64,000 nucleotides of DNA from Apus apus (GCF_020740795.1 NC_067283.1:43079659-43143658); one strand, 5' to 3'; counted from the first letter of the stretch, positions 1 to 13,640 are shown. Numbers and translations: made by a program. The notes: generated by a model not told the origin, from the letters alone.

Positions 1-105
1 TTTAAATTACTCATCGGTAATTAATCTGCACTAATTAATATTTAGGTTATTGTTTAAAAAACAGTCTCATTACAGGAGGCATCATGGTTTACTTTGACAT
101 CTTAC

Positions 106-197
106 TTTGGTCCAGTGATGGTGAACATCCATGGTCCCCAGCATTATGTGACCTGCCGCACTCATACCTGAACGATCTGTAAATACCACTGTGCGTC
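106..197 (-). CDS. TCAIM: TCAIM exon 8, last exon inside the window
   Basis: 92 bases, acceptor atctttag and donor gtaaga. Residues 263-293: VVFTDRSGMSAAGHIMLGTM then DVHHHWTK. It ends on a codon boundary. The remaining coding exons lie to the left of position 1. Confidence 0.94.
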
Positions 198-3100
198 CTA
201 AAGATTGAACAAAGTGCTTTACCAATGTGGGTTATAGCAATTATTCCTAAAATTATTTACATCTCAACTATGCTAGTAACATGTCACAAGCTACACATCT
301 CTGCAGCACAAACACACATGTAGGTGCTTTTGTTATTCTCAAAATTTCAAAGAGTGGTTCTTGAAAACTCCAGTTCAATAATTCTTTTCATACAAAGCTT
401 ACCTAGTATTTGCCTTCTCCCTGTTTAAACTTGATAGATTTTCAGTTAATTGGACTTGTTTCTTACAAAGACTACTTTTAAAATACAAAAAAATCTCAGG
501 AGACAGCATATTCAAATAACCTGTACAAATCACATATACAGTAGGAAATACACACTCTATACTTAAAGTATATCTAAATAAGGCAAAGGTTTGTCAAAGA
601 ACTATCAGCACAGCCATTCAACAGAACTTCCACAGAACTCTCTGCAACATGCAAGCTGTAAGAAATGCTTTAACATTCATTTTTTTTTCCTCTTTTTTAA
701 AGAAAGAAGAGGGGCAACATAAAAGGATAATACTAGGTTTACTTTTGAGGGGACCAATCAGTTTTTAGCCCAAGTATATTTTTTTTAAGTCCAGCACAAA
801 GACCCTCAAAAATTCTTTGGGGTAAAAAGCACAGGCAATTATTTATCAAAATAAGCTTCCACAGAAGTCCTCAGTGTCATGTGTTAATCTACAAAGCCTG
901 GCTTAAATAGAAGCTCTTGCTCCCAGAAATAATTTTTCCAAAATCCTTAGGAAAGATGAACACTGACTTTAAGGAATCTCATCCATCCTTGTACCCCAAG
1001 GCAAGATCAACTGTATCTGTGTAATTACTGACAGGTATTTGGCCAGTATATTATTAAAAATCTTCAAAGATGGAGATTACAACAGGTTCACAAGACAGAC
1101 TTCTCTAGCACTTTAAAACCTTAGCATGCTTAGGTAAAGAAACTAATTTGAAACCTGATACAATTTAAAACTACTACTACTTATCCTACCCACTCTGTCT
1201 TTTGACAAAGGATTAGGTGAACCCTCAAATGAAAGCCACTCAAAACTGAGTACCTGCAGACATGCATAAATGTGGTTACTATTAGAGGAAACATGTCCTG
1301 GCTGCCACAAACAGCTGTATGAGAGGAATGGCAAGTCAGGTTTACAGAATATTCTCATTTTGCCTGAGATAATACAGACTTTAATATCGGTATTCTATGG
1401 AACATGGGTGGTAAGAGAGGACAATACTATTTTAAAGGTATTCTAAGAAGTCTTCCTTTAGAGAGCTACTCACCTTTTTCTTTTGAATCTAACCACAGGT
1501 AACAAGCCATTGCAACCTTTCAGTGGTTCAGTCTGAATTTTTTACTTCCATTATTAGTATTAAGTCTAGTGCCTTCAACTCAGTTTGTATTTATTAAAGT
1601 AAAACAGAAGCTGAGTGTAGTGAATACACTATAAGGAAAGGCCACTTAAAAAAATACCTAATAGCTTAAAATATAAGTTCTTACCAGTTTTTCAGTAAGT
1701 CTGGCAGGTTTGCTTTTCCAGTTATCAAAAGCATTTGTGAAAAGAACTAGAACTCACTTGTCACACAAGATTCTTTCTCATCTTTGAACCAATACTATGC
1801 TAGGATATATGAAACAAGCAACAAGAAATACCTTTAACATTCTTTAATATTTCAGGTCTCTGTTGGACTAAGCGACCTAGACTGTGTAGTTGACTACAGC
1901 GGTGAGCAATACCCCAGCTTCTCTGCCACCTAAATACAAATAAAATTGAAAGCATTTCATTCTCAACATCATAAAAAAAGAGAAAATGACAGAATTTGAG
2001 ATGCAGCTGAAAGCCTTTTAACACAAACAACTCCAACAAAATACCACTCCAACAGTAATAAAAGCAAAGGCCTACTAAAAAGCTGCCTGTGTCGTGTATC
2101 ATTTGACTAGATAACAAGTCTAACTGAAATTTCAGTCTTTCTTACAGTGAGTGTCAAAAATAAAAAAGGAATAAACAGATACAGGAAAAACAGATACAAA
2201 ACATGGGAGAGAAGACAGAACTTGCAGATCCCTCTGCCCAGTAAGAAGGGGGTTAGTATGTAAATAGTGACAGACAACCCAGTATTTGGTTCAGATGTGT
2301 AGCATCAGTTTCTGTTTGTACACTTTGCAATGTTTGCCTAGAGGAGCAGTCTTTTCCTTTGAATTCATAGCCCAAAATATTACTATGATTTCAGTGGCAA
2401 GTTGCTATATATATTAATATTTTATTTAGGAGTACTTTTTGTTAAACCATACAGGAACTAGGTGTTACATTGGTGACTTTACTATACAGTTTTGTTATCT
2501 CCTCCACCACAGACAGAATAAACTAAATTTCAAAAAGCACTTAAATTGTAAAGTTGTCCCAGTGTACTGAAAAATTATATCCTTTTGCAAACTTCTAGTT
2601 GATATAAAACTGTCTCAAAATGGGATGTTACCATTTGCTTATTATACTGGGTCTGTCTGGGATGAAGTTGTTTTTCTTCCCAGCCCCTCTGTGTTTTGTA
2701 CAGAACAGTGTTGATAATCCACCACTGTTTTGGCTGTTGTGCAGTGCTGGCAGAGCATCCAGGTTTTTGCATTTTCTTCCCACTCTATCCCCCTCCACCA
2801 GCAAGTGAGCTGGGGTGAGCAAGAAGCTGGGAGGGGACACAGCCAGAACAGGTGACTCCAGCTGACCAAAGGGATATTCCATACCATACAATGCCATTCT
2901 CAGCAATCCGTGCTCAGGGAAAAAAGGAGGAAGGGGGACTCTTGTGGCTATGGCATTTGCCTTCCCGAGCAAGCACTACAAATGTTGAGGTCCTGCTTTT
3001 CCAGAAGGGGCTAAACATCTGCCTGCCAATGGGGAGGGGTGAATGAATTCCTCCTTTTTGCTTTATCTCAACACACAGTTTTGCTTCACTTCACTTTAAT

Positions 3101-6100
3101 TAAACTTCTACCTTGATCCACAAGTTTTCTTGCTTTTGCTTTTCCTACTCTCGTCCTCCCACCCCACCAGGGATGTGTGAGTGAGCAGCTGTGTGGGTGC
3201 AGAGATGCTGCCTCAGGTCAACCCACACCACTTCATTTAGGGAAACCTGTCAAAAAACCACTCTGGGATGCAGAGGATGGCACTACACCACAGAGCTTAT
3301 GAGGCAATCCAATCTATTACAATGCAAGTAATTTCAATTACCATTTACTGTTACCTAACAATATCACTTTGCTTTCAGTAGCACCAGACAGGAATGCAAA
3401 AAAGTGGCTTATAGATACTACTGTCTCTTCAGCTGTCCTAAACTTTTACATAGAATAGAGCAAATGACTCCCTTATTTTTTCATACCTCTGTAAACACAC
3501 TAGCATTAGGCTGCAGGATCACAAGTAGTAATAGTAGCAGTCCTATTAAGATGCTTGTCAGATTTCTGACACTCACAGTCTTTTCTGAATTATGACAATA
3601 CAACTCTTGGAAGGTTAGTAAGTCTTCATGGAACACAATAGCTCTAGTGTATTTTAAAAGCACAAACTATAAGAAAATTAAATACAAGCCATTAATAAAA
3701 CCAAACCTGCGCATTTAATACTGAAGAGCATTTTAGAAACTTAAAAATCCCCACCACTGGCACAGCTGCAGAGGATTAGATATTGTGTTAAAAAAACCCC
3801 ACTGGTCTCAACTTAAAGGAAGCCAGGGTCTTCTACAGAGTGAAAGGAACAAAAGTATAATTCAGAAGCTCCAGTTATATCTTTTCTGGTTAAAACAACT
3901 TCATAGACTAGCCCTTGAAATAATCCCCCAAAATTCATTTTTCCATTATTTAATACACTCTCTGCCATTTTCCCATCCCAAATATGCTGCTTTAGAACAT
4001 CCTTGTTTGAAGGCACAAAATTTTAAAAAAAGAATAAGATATTGTTTCCTGGAAAACATTCTGAAGAATCAAGATCACCAACCATACTCAGCCCTTTCAA
4101 GCAAAAAAAAAATAATTAAAAAAAATCCTCCCCCTGCTCTAGAGTGTGGGAAGCAAGACACTAGAAAGAATAACATTTTTACTAAGCCTTCACAGAATGT
4201 CAGTGTGCACCATGTGCAAAGTTGCATTTCACCACCCACTCTAGTTACCTTTGTACACACCTGAATCCAGGAAAAACCCCTTTATCCAGCAAAACACCCA
4301 AACTAATGCATAAGCACAGGTCCTATTTCACATGCTTATGTGTTGCAACTGAAGCCTATGTTTTTAGTTAAAAATACTAGGTCTTTTTGAGCAGATTGTA
4401 ATAGAAAACTTTTGCCCAACATAATTCTACAAAAAATATTATTCAGTGCAGTAACACTTTCACATATTTGAAATGTAGCTGTTCTGCTGGAATAAGCCTT
4501 TAAAGCTGATGGTGTAGCATTACACAACACCTTCTTGCTTTAACTGTCTTAATTTAAGCCCAACCAATCTAATTTATTACCTGATATCTGAGAGCTGAAG
4601 CTGATGAGAGAGTTCAAATTTTAAACGTTCTAGTTCTTTTCTAAGTGGCAAACTCTTTTTCAGCTTTTTTACTGCACTTGCTTCATTATCATCTAGCCAG
4701 GATCTGAAAGAAGAGGAGGAAAAAAAAAATCCAAGAGTAGAGGCATGCTGTGTTATCTTTCATGCAAGAAGTACAACTAACTGCATTTTTATTGTTACCA
4801 TTAACATTTTATTCAAGCTACCAGGTGAAAGGATTTTTTAAAAGTAGAGGACAGAAACTGAAATTGCTAAATGCTTCACCACAGGATTTCTACAAAGAAA
4901 AACAAACAATTAGGGAATCAAACAGAGCCAAAAGAAGCTGACAGTGTTACACTCTAAGACTTAGAGGTGTGAAAGATGTAGAGCAGCAGATTAGTGTGAT
5001 TTTGGGTGGCAGCTTCAGACCTTAGTGCATTAATAAAAGAAGTTCCCACGCATCTGCCTTTAGAAACAACAAACAAAAAAGCAACTACCAAAGTGATCAC
5101 AGTAAATTATCACATAAGGGCCAAGTTAGGTAACTCTTAAGAGAGCTGGGATGAACACAGATTAAGCAGGTCAAAGTTTTACAGTTCTTTTGTCAATAAT
5201 CACAACCAGGCAAACATGACTCATGGAGTACATCTAAAACCTTCAATAAATAGATCGCTCCATTCCTAGGAAAAAGCTACTCTTTAAGAGATTTAGCCTT
5301 TGTTCATAGCATAAACTTACTTTCATATGCTTATTTTTACAAATACTGCCATTCTCATAACGTACTCTAAGTAGAAAATTCAAACTCAGAAGCAAAAAGA
5401 GAGCCTGAATGCCAAATGGCTAGGTATTAAACCCAGACTGTTAATATGTAACTTGTTTGTGCCAAAAATAAGTAAAAATACTGTTAAACTTCAGCTAAGT
5501 TTTTTTACAGTAGCATATATTACAGTAGTTTTATTTGTGAGGTGCTAGGCAGGATGAGAGGTACCACCACAGTTTTACATTTATTTCAAATGGCACTTAA
5601 GTCTCATCATCACAAAAAAGTTTAAGGCAGTATTTTTTACCCTTCCCCAAAATGAGTACATATAGAATTTATAATAAACCAACTCCTAATATGTAACAAG
5701 ATGCATTTAATGCAAGTTCAGTTCTAAATTTAAATATAAAGGTTGGTATGCTGAACATCAAAAGCACAACACTAAGATATCTGGAAAATGAAACCATTCT
5801 AACCTTAGTTTACATGTATGATCTCCCACTCCCAACAGAATATTGCTAGTATTTCATGATCACAAAGTTAATAGCCATATAGTTTGGTGTTATAAAAATC
5901 CTGTAAGAGGTAAGGAGCTATTTAGAGTCTGTCTCCTTCCGAATCACCACTGATTTTCCACAAAACTGAAAAATTAGAACAAAAACTAGATTGACCAAAC
6001 ATGAATGCTGGGTAAAGAGACAAGAACGCCTCAGCTTAGCTGGCACCATAGTTATCCCAGGAGCTCATCTGAACTCTCTTTAATTATAAAAAGTGTGACA

Positions 6101-9100
6101 GAATTACATGTTGGACAATAAAGTTTTGTACTGTTCAGAATGTTTATTGATTGCCTTTAAAAAACTCAGCATTCAGACTAAGATAAATTTAGGTTACAAA
6201 ACATCAGTTAAATAAAAAACCTTACATACATTAGAGTTGTTTCCATTCTCTGGGCTTGTTCTAGCTCCTCCTCAGGATCCTTGAATCCAGTAAATGAATA
6301 GTAAGTCTTATCCCACTTGATAGGCCTGTTCACTGTGCTTTTTGCTTCCTTGTGGGACTGAGAGTTCACATTCAAACTCTGAACATGCTCCGTTGATAAA
6401 CTGCATGAGTTGAGAATATCTAATACCGTGCTCAGGAGATCCCTAGTATGTAATGTAATACTGACTGCACGAAACCCTGCAAAACGCAAATCCCACAAAA
6501 TTAGCATTATTTAATTAAAATTATTTAAAATGCATTCACGTTTCTCTCATCTTACAGGAACCCAAACAAGGAGTACACAGTTTTGATACGCACTGCAAAA
6601 TTCACATGCAGTTTAGCCTTTAAAACCGTTACGAACCCAAAAATATAAACAGAGCTGTTTTAAATATCCAAATCCTGGTACAAGTCTGAAACCTAGCTAC
6701 AGATGAAGTAGCCAGAAAAAGTTACCCCTTTAACCCAAAAAAACCCTTTCAGTTCAGCAGTGGCAGTTTTGTCCAACAGTTCTACACAATTCCTGTTATT
6801 ACTTAGCATTGTTTTGGATATCACTTACTACAACTACAACAGCTCTTCGCAGGCTCTGGACAGAAGCTTCAGAACAAAGCATTACATTTGCACACTGCCT
6901 ACAGTTAAGCCTCACCACTTAGCTATTTGGTCTAACCCTCCCATTAGAAAGCAAGAAAGCATTAGTGTCCAGAGCAGAACACAGCTGCCAGTTGAACTGT
7001 TATTTTTAGAAGACTGGATGTAGCACTGCTATTTTCTTGAAAAGCAGCATGATTTTGTTTTCTAGCACTAGGGTCCACCACAATTTGCTCAAGTGCTTTG
7101 ACCACCAGGATACAGAACATAACTCATCTGTTAGATGAGGCCTATCTGCACATCAGAGACAAGTACATAGAATAAAAGTAATCAAAAGCAATATTCTAAA
7201 CTAAGCAATATTTTCTGTAGTCCAAAAGCTAAGAGACAATGTGGTAATTTAAAACTTCAGATACTATACAACTTCTGCTTAGAGGATGAGTTCCTACTGA
7301 TCCCACAAGCACCCTCACATTGCATATGACATTATCTGCAATGAAAACAAGCACACAACTGTTGTTCCAGTTAAAAGTGACAAAGGTATTAAAAGCAGAA
7401 AAATTATAATTTACATCAACCTATGTTTTTTACTTCCTCGTATTGTAGCTTGACCTCAACCTCATAATTCCTCATTCTTTCAATGCTTTTTAAAGCTAAA
7501 GATATTTAATTACTTGAGATGGTTCTAGCTGCCCGACCTAATACATACTTTCATGGTATGAGAGGATTTTATTCAGCTGAAAAGTGATTATGACTGCACA
7601 AGAATAATAGATTCTGCACAATATAAAAGCACCTGAAGCACTGAAGGATTCTTGAACATTAGAAGAGTTTGGCTCTCTTTCTCTCACATAAAAAGTAAGC
7701 TGAGTTGGCTTAAGGGAGCGAAATCCTGGTTTTTGTAGATTCTCCAAGTAGCCATTTAACCTCTTCAGAGAGTTTTCATTTACTTCCTTTTTTTAAAAAA
7801 AAAGTACATATTACTAATTTGTCCATTTTTCATCTAAACCTTTTTATCTTAAACCCACAATTAGTTTTTACAAATTGCCAGCTGCTCTCAACAAGTAGTG
7901 ATATAGTTCATATTATCTGCATAAATGAATAATTATCTTGCATTAATAAATAGTATGATGTACATATTTGTACATTCTTGTACATGTCGAAACACCACTT
8001 TTAAGGCTTTCAAGCTTAGAGAAATCCACTGATTCAAATATAATGCACAACATTTCAAAGTGATAAAGCAAGCAATATGTATTATAAATTATGACTGGAA
8101 GGATTCAGTATTTTCTGTGTAACAATTAAACAGAAAACATGAATAATAACTGATGGATGCTTAAGGGATTCATTCTTGTTAAAAACAAAGAAAGCGCATC
8201 TTTTTGTTCTCTGGAAACAACAGTTTTCAATTCTAATACTACATTTGTTTCTCTGACAGCAGGAAACCAGTCAATTTTCATCCTTGATATATGACACATT
8301 TACAAAGAAAGCACACAAAAAGATTTTTACCCTTTCTTTGGGATGCTGGCCAAAGAAATCTGGATGCACAGCAAAATAGAAAGGCCTCAGAGCATTGATA
8401 GCATCAGCTCCTGACAAAGTTCTTGACTGAAGTACACACTGTAGCAGCATCTTCTCAAGACATAACCTAGTAAAGTAATAAAATGTTTATGTATGATGCA
8501 ACCAATCAAGTGACAAACTGATATAAACTACATTAGAATGTGACAGAATGAAGTAAACATTCACGGTTGGAAGTATCATAATGTAAAACTGGTATAAGAA
8601 GTCTGAGTGCTCATTTTCCCCTTTGGGACTCACAGGGCTGTATTTACACAGAACAATCCAACAGGTTTGAGATGATGGATGCTAACGGTCGACTGAAGAC
8701 ATGAAAAAGAGTACAATAACTTTTCCCTCTATTTTGTCAACACAGGCTCAAATAAGAAAAAAACAATCAAGTAGCTGGAATGATAAAGACTAGCTTTAGT
8801 GGTATTTTTTGCAGCAATTGCTGAAGCTGCTCTTAAAAACCAACTCTTACATACTTTTGAACTTCCAGGTTAAAAGCAAAACCCATTTACTTTTCAAGCA
8901 GTGCCAAAAGTATACTAAATTTTACCCAGGAATAGTCATCACAATTCAACCAATGTAAGTTATGCATTAGATTGAAGTCCACACACTCGTGTCCATTAAA
9001 AAAATAAATGAATCTACTTTCCAAACATACTCTTCTGTAGGAGACATCAAGTAAAAAGACGGTGCTTTTCTTCCCTTTATTTAGTAAATTCAGGAGTCTT

Positions 9101-11429
9101 CTCCTTCAGCTGATTTCACAGGCTAACAAATTCAACAGGCCAACCATTTTCTCTGTTATCAATGTTCATTTAAGTTTGCACCTCAGGACAGATTCTCCTC
9201 TATTAAGCAGTATGATGCTGTTCAGCTCCTCACAGTATCATTCAAATTGCAAGCCCTAAATAGGAAAACTGGATGGCAAACTGGAGGCAAAGCTGCTTCC
9301 AGGCGACAAAAAACTAGTGAATTTTTATTAATAAGAGTAAGCAAGACTGTTTTACAAAGACTTATTTGTTCAGCATCCTAGAGCAACTAAATGTCCTGGA
9401 CACAGAAACACGTGGGACTATTTCCTGACTGCTTCCATTAACAACAACAACAACAAAATTTAAAAATCCCCAAACTTGTACTCAGATAATAGGCAGTATT
9501 TTTCTTTTGGCAAACAGTATTTACTTGACAACAGTTGAGTTGTCAAGCAGAGGCAATGACCCCTGCTCTACCTTTTTTCTGTCAACCTTTCCAGCTCTTC
9601 AATTAGAAACATGAAAGCAGTTAAAGCTAATGTTTTCTGTCTAAGAGGTGGGCACATATTTAATGAGTAGGTCTTAAAAGTCAGCTTGCTGAAAACAGGA
9701 GAAGTTTTCATAGAGAATTTGGATGGAAAACCTGTAATGTAAGATGGCTGATGAAATTTCAAACCACTATGACTAGAAGCAATTTTCATGAGTGCAGATT
9801 AAATGGAAGATTAAAAAAAAGATAAAATGCATCACTGACAAACACTTCTACCTCATTCCTGGCTGCATGTGAGAAAGACTCTAAGACTAGTCATCAGTAT
9901 AGCTCATTATACTATTCAAAATAGCAGATGTTGAAGTAACACAGCAATATCAGGTTTTTATGAAGAGCAGAAGCTCTCAATGACAAGAACATCCCAGAGT
10001 TGCTCAGTGATGCAGGAAAAAAATAATTCTATCTGACCCGGGAAGAATGGGAGCAAAAGACACTGAGTAAAAGTCCACTTGGTCATATGTTTTACCATTT
10101 TGGATCTGGAAACACCAGAATAGTTGTCTTGCTGAGGAAAAAAAAATAGAGACGACTTTTTTAGCAAGTGGACACAAAGCAAAAAAATAATTTCCAAGAA
10201 AGGGGGAAAAAAAAAAGTAAATTAATCAGCTACCTGTCTGATACCAGTTTTGATTAACAGCCATACAAGAAAACAACATCCTCCTACATCCAGCTTTGCT
10301 AGTAGGAAGGAAGGAGCTCAGTTCTCTCCTCACCTTATTGATACACAATTTCCCACATCCACTCTCAAGCTACACTGCATGCCGTTTCCAGAAATTAGGA
10401 AAAAAGTTCCAACACACCTGGAAACTATTAATCATACTTCAAAGTTTATTAATCATAAACTTCCATCTGGTATTCTACAAGAAAAATGGCCAAGTATGGT
10501 TAACTTCAGTTTCCTTGTTTTGTATCTAAACAACACTGTCACGCTAGCAGGAAGGCTCAGGATTCCAGCCAAACGTCTATTTTGAACTTGCTTAAAAGAG
10601 AAACGCTCAAAGGCCAAAGTTAGTCTGTGTGACAGAAGGAAGAATTCATTTACTGAAGGTGAAAGACAGAACTCTGTGGCATCCTTCAAGTGAAGTGACA
10701 AAATACATTAATTAAAATGAATTTAGAGAGGGAAAACGCAAGAAAGATTATGATGGCTTTGCTCACAAGGAGCAAGGATTGTTCCAAGAGCTTCACTCAG
10801 ATCTGAAGAGCACAGAAGAGCTTCCTATTAAAAGCAAGGTCAAAATCACCTCGACGACAGCCATCTCTGCTTCATGAAAGACATGAAACACAATCTTCAC
10901 TAGAACACATTATGCAATCGTACTCTAGGACAGATTTAATTTATTGATTAAATAATTCACTTCAGCTTTCTTTTTACTTTTTCTTCACATCTCTCTGAAG
11001 TTTAACTTTTTGGCTTATAGCTTTGGCATTGAAAAGCTTTGTTAAATTAAGCTCATTATTGCAGAGATATTAACTCTTTTTGAAACACTGAGCTTTAATA
11101 ACTCAATAATGCAGTAATATACATCATGTAATATTCAGATTTAGATTTCTCATAAGTAAGCTATTTTAAACCCCTTGTTTTGTTGAGAGGCGTTTTAATA
11201 TCTCACTCGAGGACAAGTGTATGGCTTTTGGAGATTTTCAACTGTGGATGAGCTGTTGAAAACATCAAGCTGTCAAGATGAGAGAGCCAAAGAAATAAGC
11301 ATTAAAAAAAAAAAACCTAAACCAGTTTTACATATATGCAAGTCTTAGGCAAACATTTAAACATATGCTAAAGGTAAATTAGGTCAGCAACATGCAATAC
11401 CTCCTCACGGTTCTCAAGCAGCAAAACAT
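106..11429 (-). CDS. TCAIM: TCAIM (T-cell activation inhibitor, mitochondrial), 5' part of the coding region, seven exons, runs off the left edge
   Basis: Coding joins 11429-11401, 8466-8331, 7786-7633, 6476-6230, 4703-4581, 1929-1832 and 197-106, giving 293 codons with every junction in phase. Residues 1-30 (MFCCLRTVRR onward) are rich in Arg and Leu with a single Glu, as in a mitochondrial presequence. Residues 36-52 (LRPFYFAVHPDFFGQHP) hold the HPD triplet of J-proteins at 44-46. Later blocks LQKPGF, TQLTFYVRE, RPIKWDK, SFTGFKDP, WQRSWGIAHRCSQLHSL and LGTMDVHHHW match TCAIM as I remember it. The family carries DUF4460 and DUF4461; TCAIM is known as a mitochondrial protein that restrains T-cell activation, and more recent work, as I recall, makes it a DNAJ-type co-chaperone acting on OGDH. 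The C-terminal part, roughly 200 residues by comparison with mammals, lies outside the window. The start is chosen because it encodes the family's MFC-L-R-RR beginning. Confidence 0.95.
1832..1929 (-). CDS. TCAIM: TCAIM exon 7
   Basis: 98 bases, acceptor tttgtatttag and donor gtattt. Residues 230-263: WQRSWGIAHRCSQLHSLGRL, then VQQRPEILKNVK. The first ten residues are the most recognisable family block in the window. Confidence 0.95.
2637..3230 (+). mobile_element. Solo LTR of an avian ERVL-type endogenous retrovirus, boundaries approximate
   Basis: The start reads ctgggtctgtctgggatg. The body contains agaacagtgttgataa, ctgggaggggacacagcc and accaaagggatattccatac, and near the end ctttatctcaac. 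These are blocks I know from common bird ERVL-class LTRs. The reading direction is plus, opposite to TCAIM. No gag, pol or env sequence and no second LTR are present. It is diverged, and I could not see a clear target-site duplication. Confidence 0.75.
4581..4703 (-). CDS. TCAIM: TCAIM exon 6, coiled-coil-like segment
   Basis: 123 bases, acceptor ctttcag and donor gtaata. Residues 189-230 include SWLDDNEAS, then KKLKKSLPLRKELERLKFEL and SHQLQLSDI, a basic and Leu-rich helix that is likely a coiled coil. The split Arg codon is completed by exon 7. Confidence 0.95.
6230..6476 (-). CDS. TCAIM: TCAIM exon 5
   Basis: 247 bases, residues 107-189, from GFRAVSITLHTRDLL through RPIKWDKTYYSFTGFKDPEE to METTL. 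The acceptor is ttttgcag. Two overlapping donors (gtatgt and gtaagg, 4 bases apart) exist; only the upstream one, at 6230, keeps phase with the next exon. Confidence 0.94.
7633..7786 (-). CDS. TCAIM: TCAIM exon 4
   Basis: 154 bases, residues 56-107: EVNENSLKRLNGYLENLQKP, then the TQLTFYVRE block and a Ser-rich linker ending SFSASG. The acceptor follows an A-run (aaaaaaag), which is poor in pyrimidines. The donor is gtgctt, a weak match to consensus, but the Gly codon it splits is completed correctly by the next exon. Confidence 0.93.
8331..8466 (-). CDS. TCAIM: TCAIM exon 3, end of presequence and start of J-like domain
   Basis: 136 bases, acceptor actttactag and donor gtaaaa. Residues 10-55 run from RLCLEK through SRTLSGADAINALRPF to the HPD motif and GQHPKER. 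The exon begins in phase 2 and ends on a codon boundary. Confidence 0.95.
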
Positions 11430-11476
11430 TTCTGCAACTCAATGGTCAAGCCAATTTTCAGCCATCCACTAATTCA
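11401..11476 (-). CDS. TCAIM: TCAIM exon 2, start codon exon
   Basis: An acceptor after a long pyrimidine run (tttttttaag) opens the exon at 11476. ATG is at 11429-11427 and coding runs to 11401, donor gtattg, phase 2. It encodes MFCCLRTVR plus the first two bases of Arg10; the last codon is completed by the G that opens the next exon. The 47 bases before the ATG are 5' UTR. Confidence 0.85.
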
Positions 11477-13605
11477 CTTAAAAAAAGAAAAAGAAAAATC
11501 CTGTTTAGTAACAGACATTAATCTTTTTCCCCTGTTACTCAGTGCATTCTCTAAACCCCAGCAGATAACTTTTCAAGTCACAATAGTAAGGCAAAATTGA
11601 GAAACCACACATAAAGCCTAAAGTTTTGCCTAAGATTGTTTTCAGTTTCATCTAAGAGTGAGTCTCACAAATTATTAAGAGTTGGTACCATCTCTTGATT
11701 TGAAGATGAATATCTAAAGATGTTCCAGTGAGGAAAAAAACCTAAAAAGTTATTTACTGAAAATGTTTCCCACTCTTCCTGATGTTCAGTTTTTGTCTCA
11801 AATATAGAAACAAACAAACAAAAAATAACAGAAGCTTTCTTTAAGCACTAACACTTACTAGTTATTGAATTCCACATACATTTTCAACCTAAGTCCAAAA
11901 CTTTCAGACAAATTATAACACTTTAAATTTATATGCCAACTATTTTATGGGGGCAAATTATAAAAACAAAATGAAAGACGCTATCATAGAATGATGTCTG
12001 GAAATCTTTAGCAAAAGTTTGCTTGCATTTATTAAAATGAATCACCAAATTTTTACGAGTAACTTCTGGACTATGCTACTGTAATTGAGTGTTTTCCAAC
12101 AGGAGATAAACCACTTGGCATGTCAGAGTACAAACGTACCCAATTATTGGGGTTTATAAGGGAAGATCCCTCTTGGCAATGTTTTATCATGTTTTCACGT
12201 GCTATTAAAAAAAACCCACCAACTTTTCTTTGCACTGTTCAAAATAACATTTCCATAAGTATGCCATTTTAAAGCACACGGGGTGAGCAGTTATCAGAAA
12301 CACCATCCCTCTTCCAGCACAACAGGATAGTTTCTATGACTACTCTGCAGAACAGAACCCTTAAAGTTTTAGAAGCGCGTCTTACTAATATAAATATACT
12401 TCACTAAGAATATAAATTGTTTACCAGATATTTTACTAGAAGCAAATAGGGTGAGAAAACAAATGCTGAGCTAAAGTAGCCCCAAAATACCTTATAATTC
12501 CTGTATTCTGATTTTCAGCTAGGTGGGCAAGTTCCATCTTCAGTGTCCCTAACAACAATCCTAATCATAAAGTAACTTAAACACATTAAATAAGCTCCCT
12601 GGTAATGAAAGTTTTCCCTTGTTGTAATTTTAGCCTCAGGGATTTGGACAGAGCATGGAAAAACCTAAGAATCTCACTAATCGGTGGCGACACTTTATAT
12701 AACTAGACAAAAGCATCACTGTTTCTTGTTTTAAACGCTCTATTCATCCCTCAGAAACTCTTACAACGCTTAATTGACAAATAAGAGCCCCCAGGTTTGG
12801 AGCCAGCTCCACCTGCACCCCACCTCACAGATACGCCTGCTGAGACGACACAAAACGCCAAGGATGTCGCAGTCACTCGGCAAGCAGAAAAGCCCCTGGG
12901 AACACGAGGGACGCTGCACGAGGCGCTACCTCGGCGCTGCCCCCGGGGTGACCCGCTCCGGACCCTCAGGCAGCCTGAGGACACCGGCGGGCACAGGAAC
13001 CAGAGGAGAGCGCCCAGAAACGCAGCGCTCGGGAGAAAACAAAACTGCAGTGATGCAACTCCGGGCAGATTTAACCACCAAACACAGACCCCCTGATGGA
13101 ACCGCGTTTAAAACCCGCTGAAGAGAAGGAGGTCGGTCCTGCCGACGGCGACCTACCGGCACGAACGGGCGCTACGGGCCTTGCCCCGCCGTTACAAAAG
13201 GCACCGGGACCAGCAGCGACCGCCCGCACCCGCCGGCCCGGAGCAGCTCGGGGCCCGGCCCGGCCGCTGCCCCCGAGCAGGTGCCCCGGGGCTCGGCTCC
13301 CGGGCACCGCCGGCCCCCAGCGACCCGGCCCTGCCGCCCCGCTCCCCGCGATGGGGGGGGTGGGGGGGACGGACGCCAACACCGGAGGAGCTGGCGCAGC
13401 GCCCGGCCCCGCCGCCCACCTGCCGGGCCCGCTCCTCCGCCACAGCGGCCGCCCCGCACGCCGGGGCCCGCCACGCCACACCGCACCGCACCGCACGGCC
13501 TGCTCGCTGCGCAGCCCACCCACCTCCCGCCCCGCCCCAGCTCGGCCTCGCACCGCCTCCCCCTCTCCTCTCCCGAGCGCCCGCCCTCACAGAGGAGCGC
13601 CCGGG

Positions 13606-13640
13606 CCCAGCCCAGCCCAGCCCAGCCCAGCCCAGCCCAG
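13606..13640 (+). repeat. (CCCAG)7 pentanucleotide array
   Basis: Seven perfect copies of CCCAG. On the TCAIM transcript strand it reads CTGGG and starts 7 bases inside intron 1, immediately after the gtaagg donor. Confidence 0.98.

Noticed and set aside
3785..4264. 159-codon plus-strand frame inside TCAIM intron 6
   Set aside because: Lies opposite a known intron and consists of low-complexity translated AT-rich sequence with no family match.
9841..9875. Alternative TCAIM start exon reading MQPGMR before a gtagaa donor
   Set aside because: It is phase-compatible with exon 3, but the segment at 11,401-11,429 reads MFCCLRTVRR, matching the family start, with a better acceptor.
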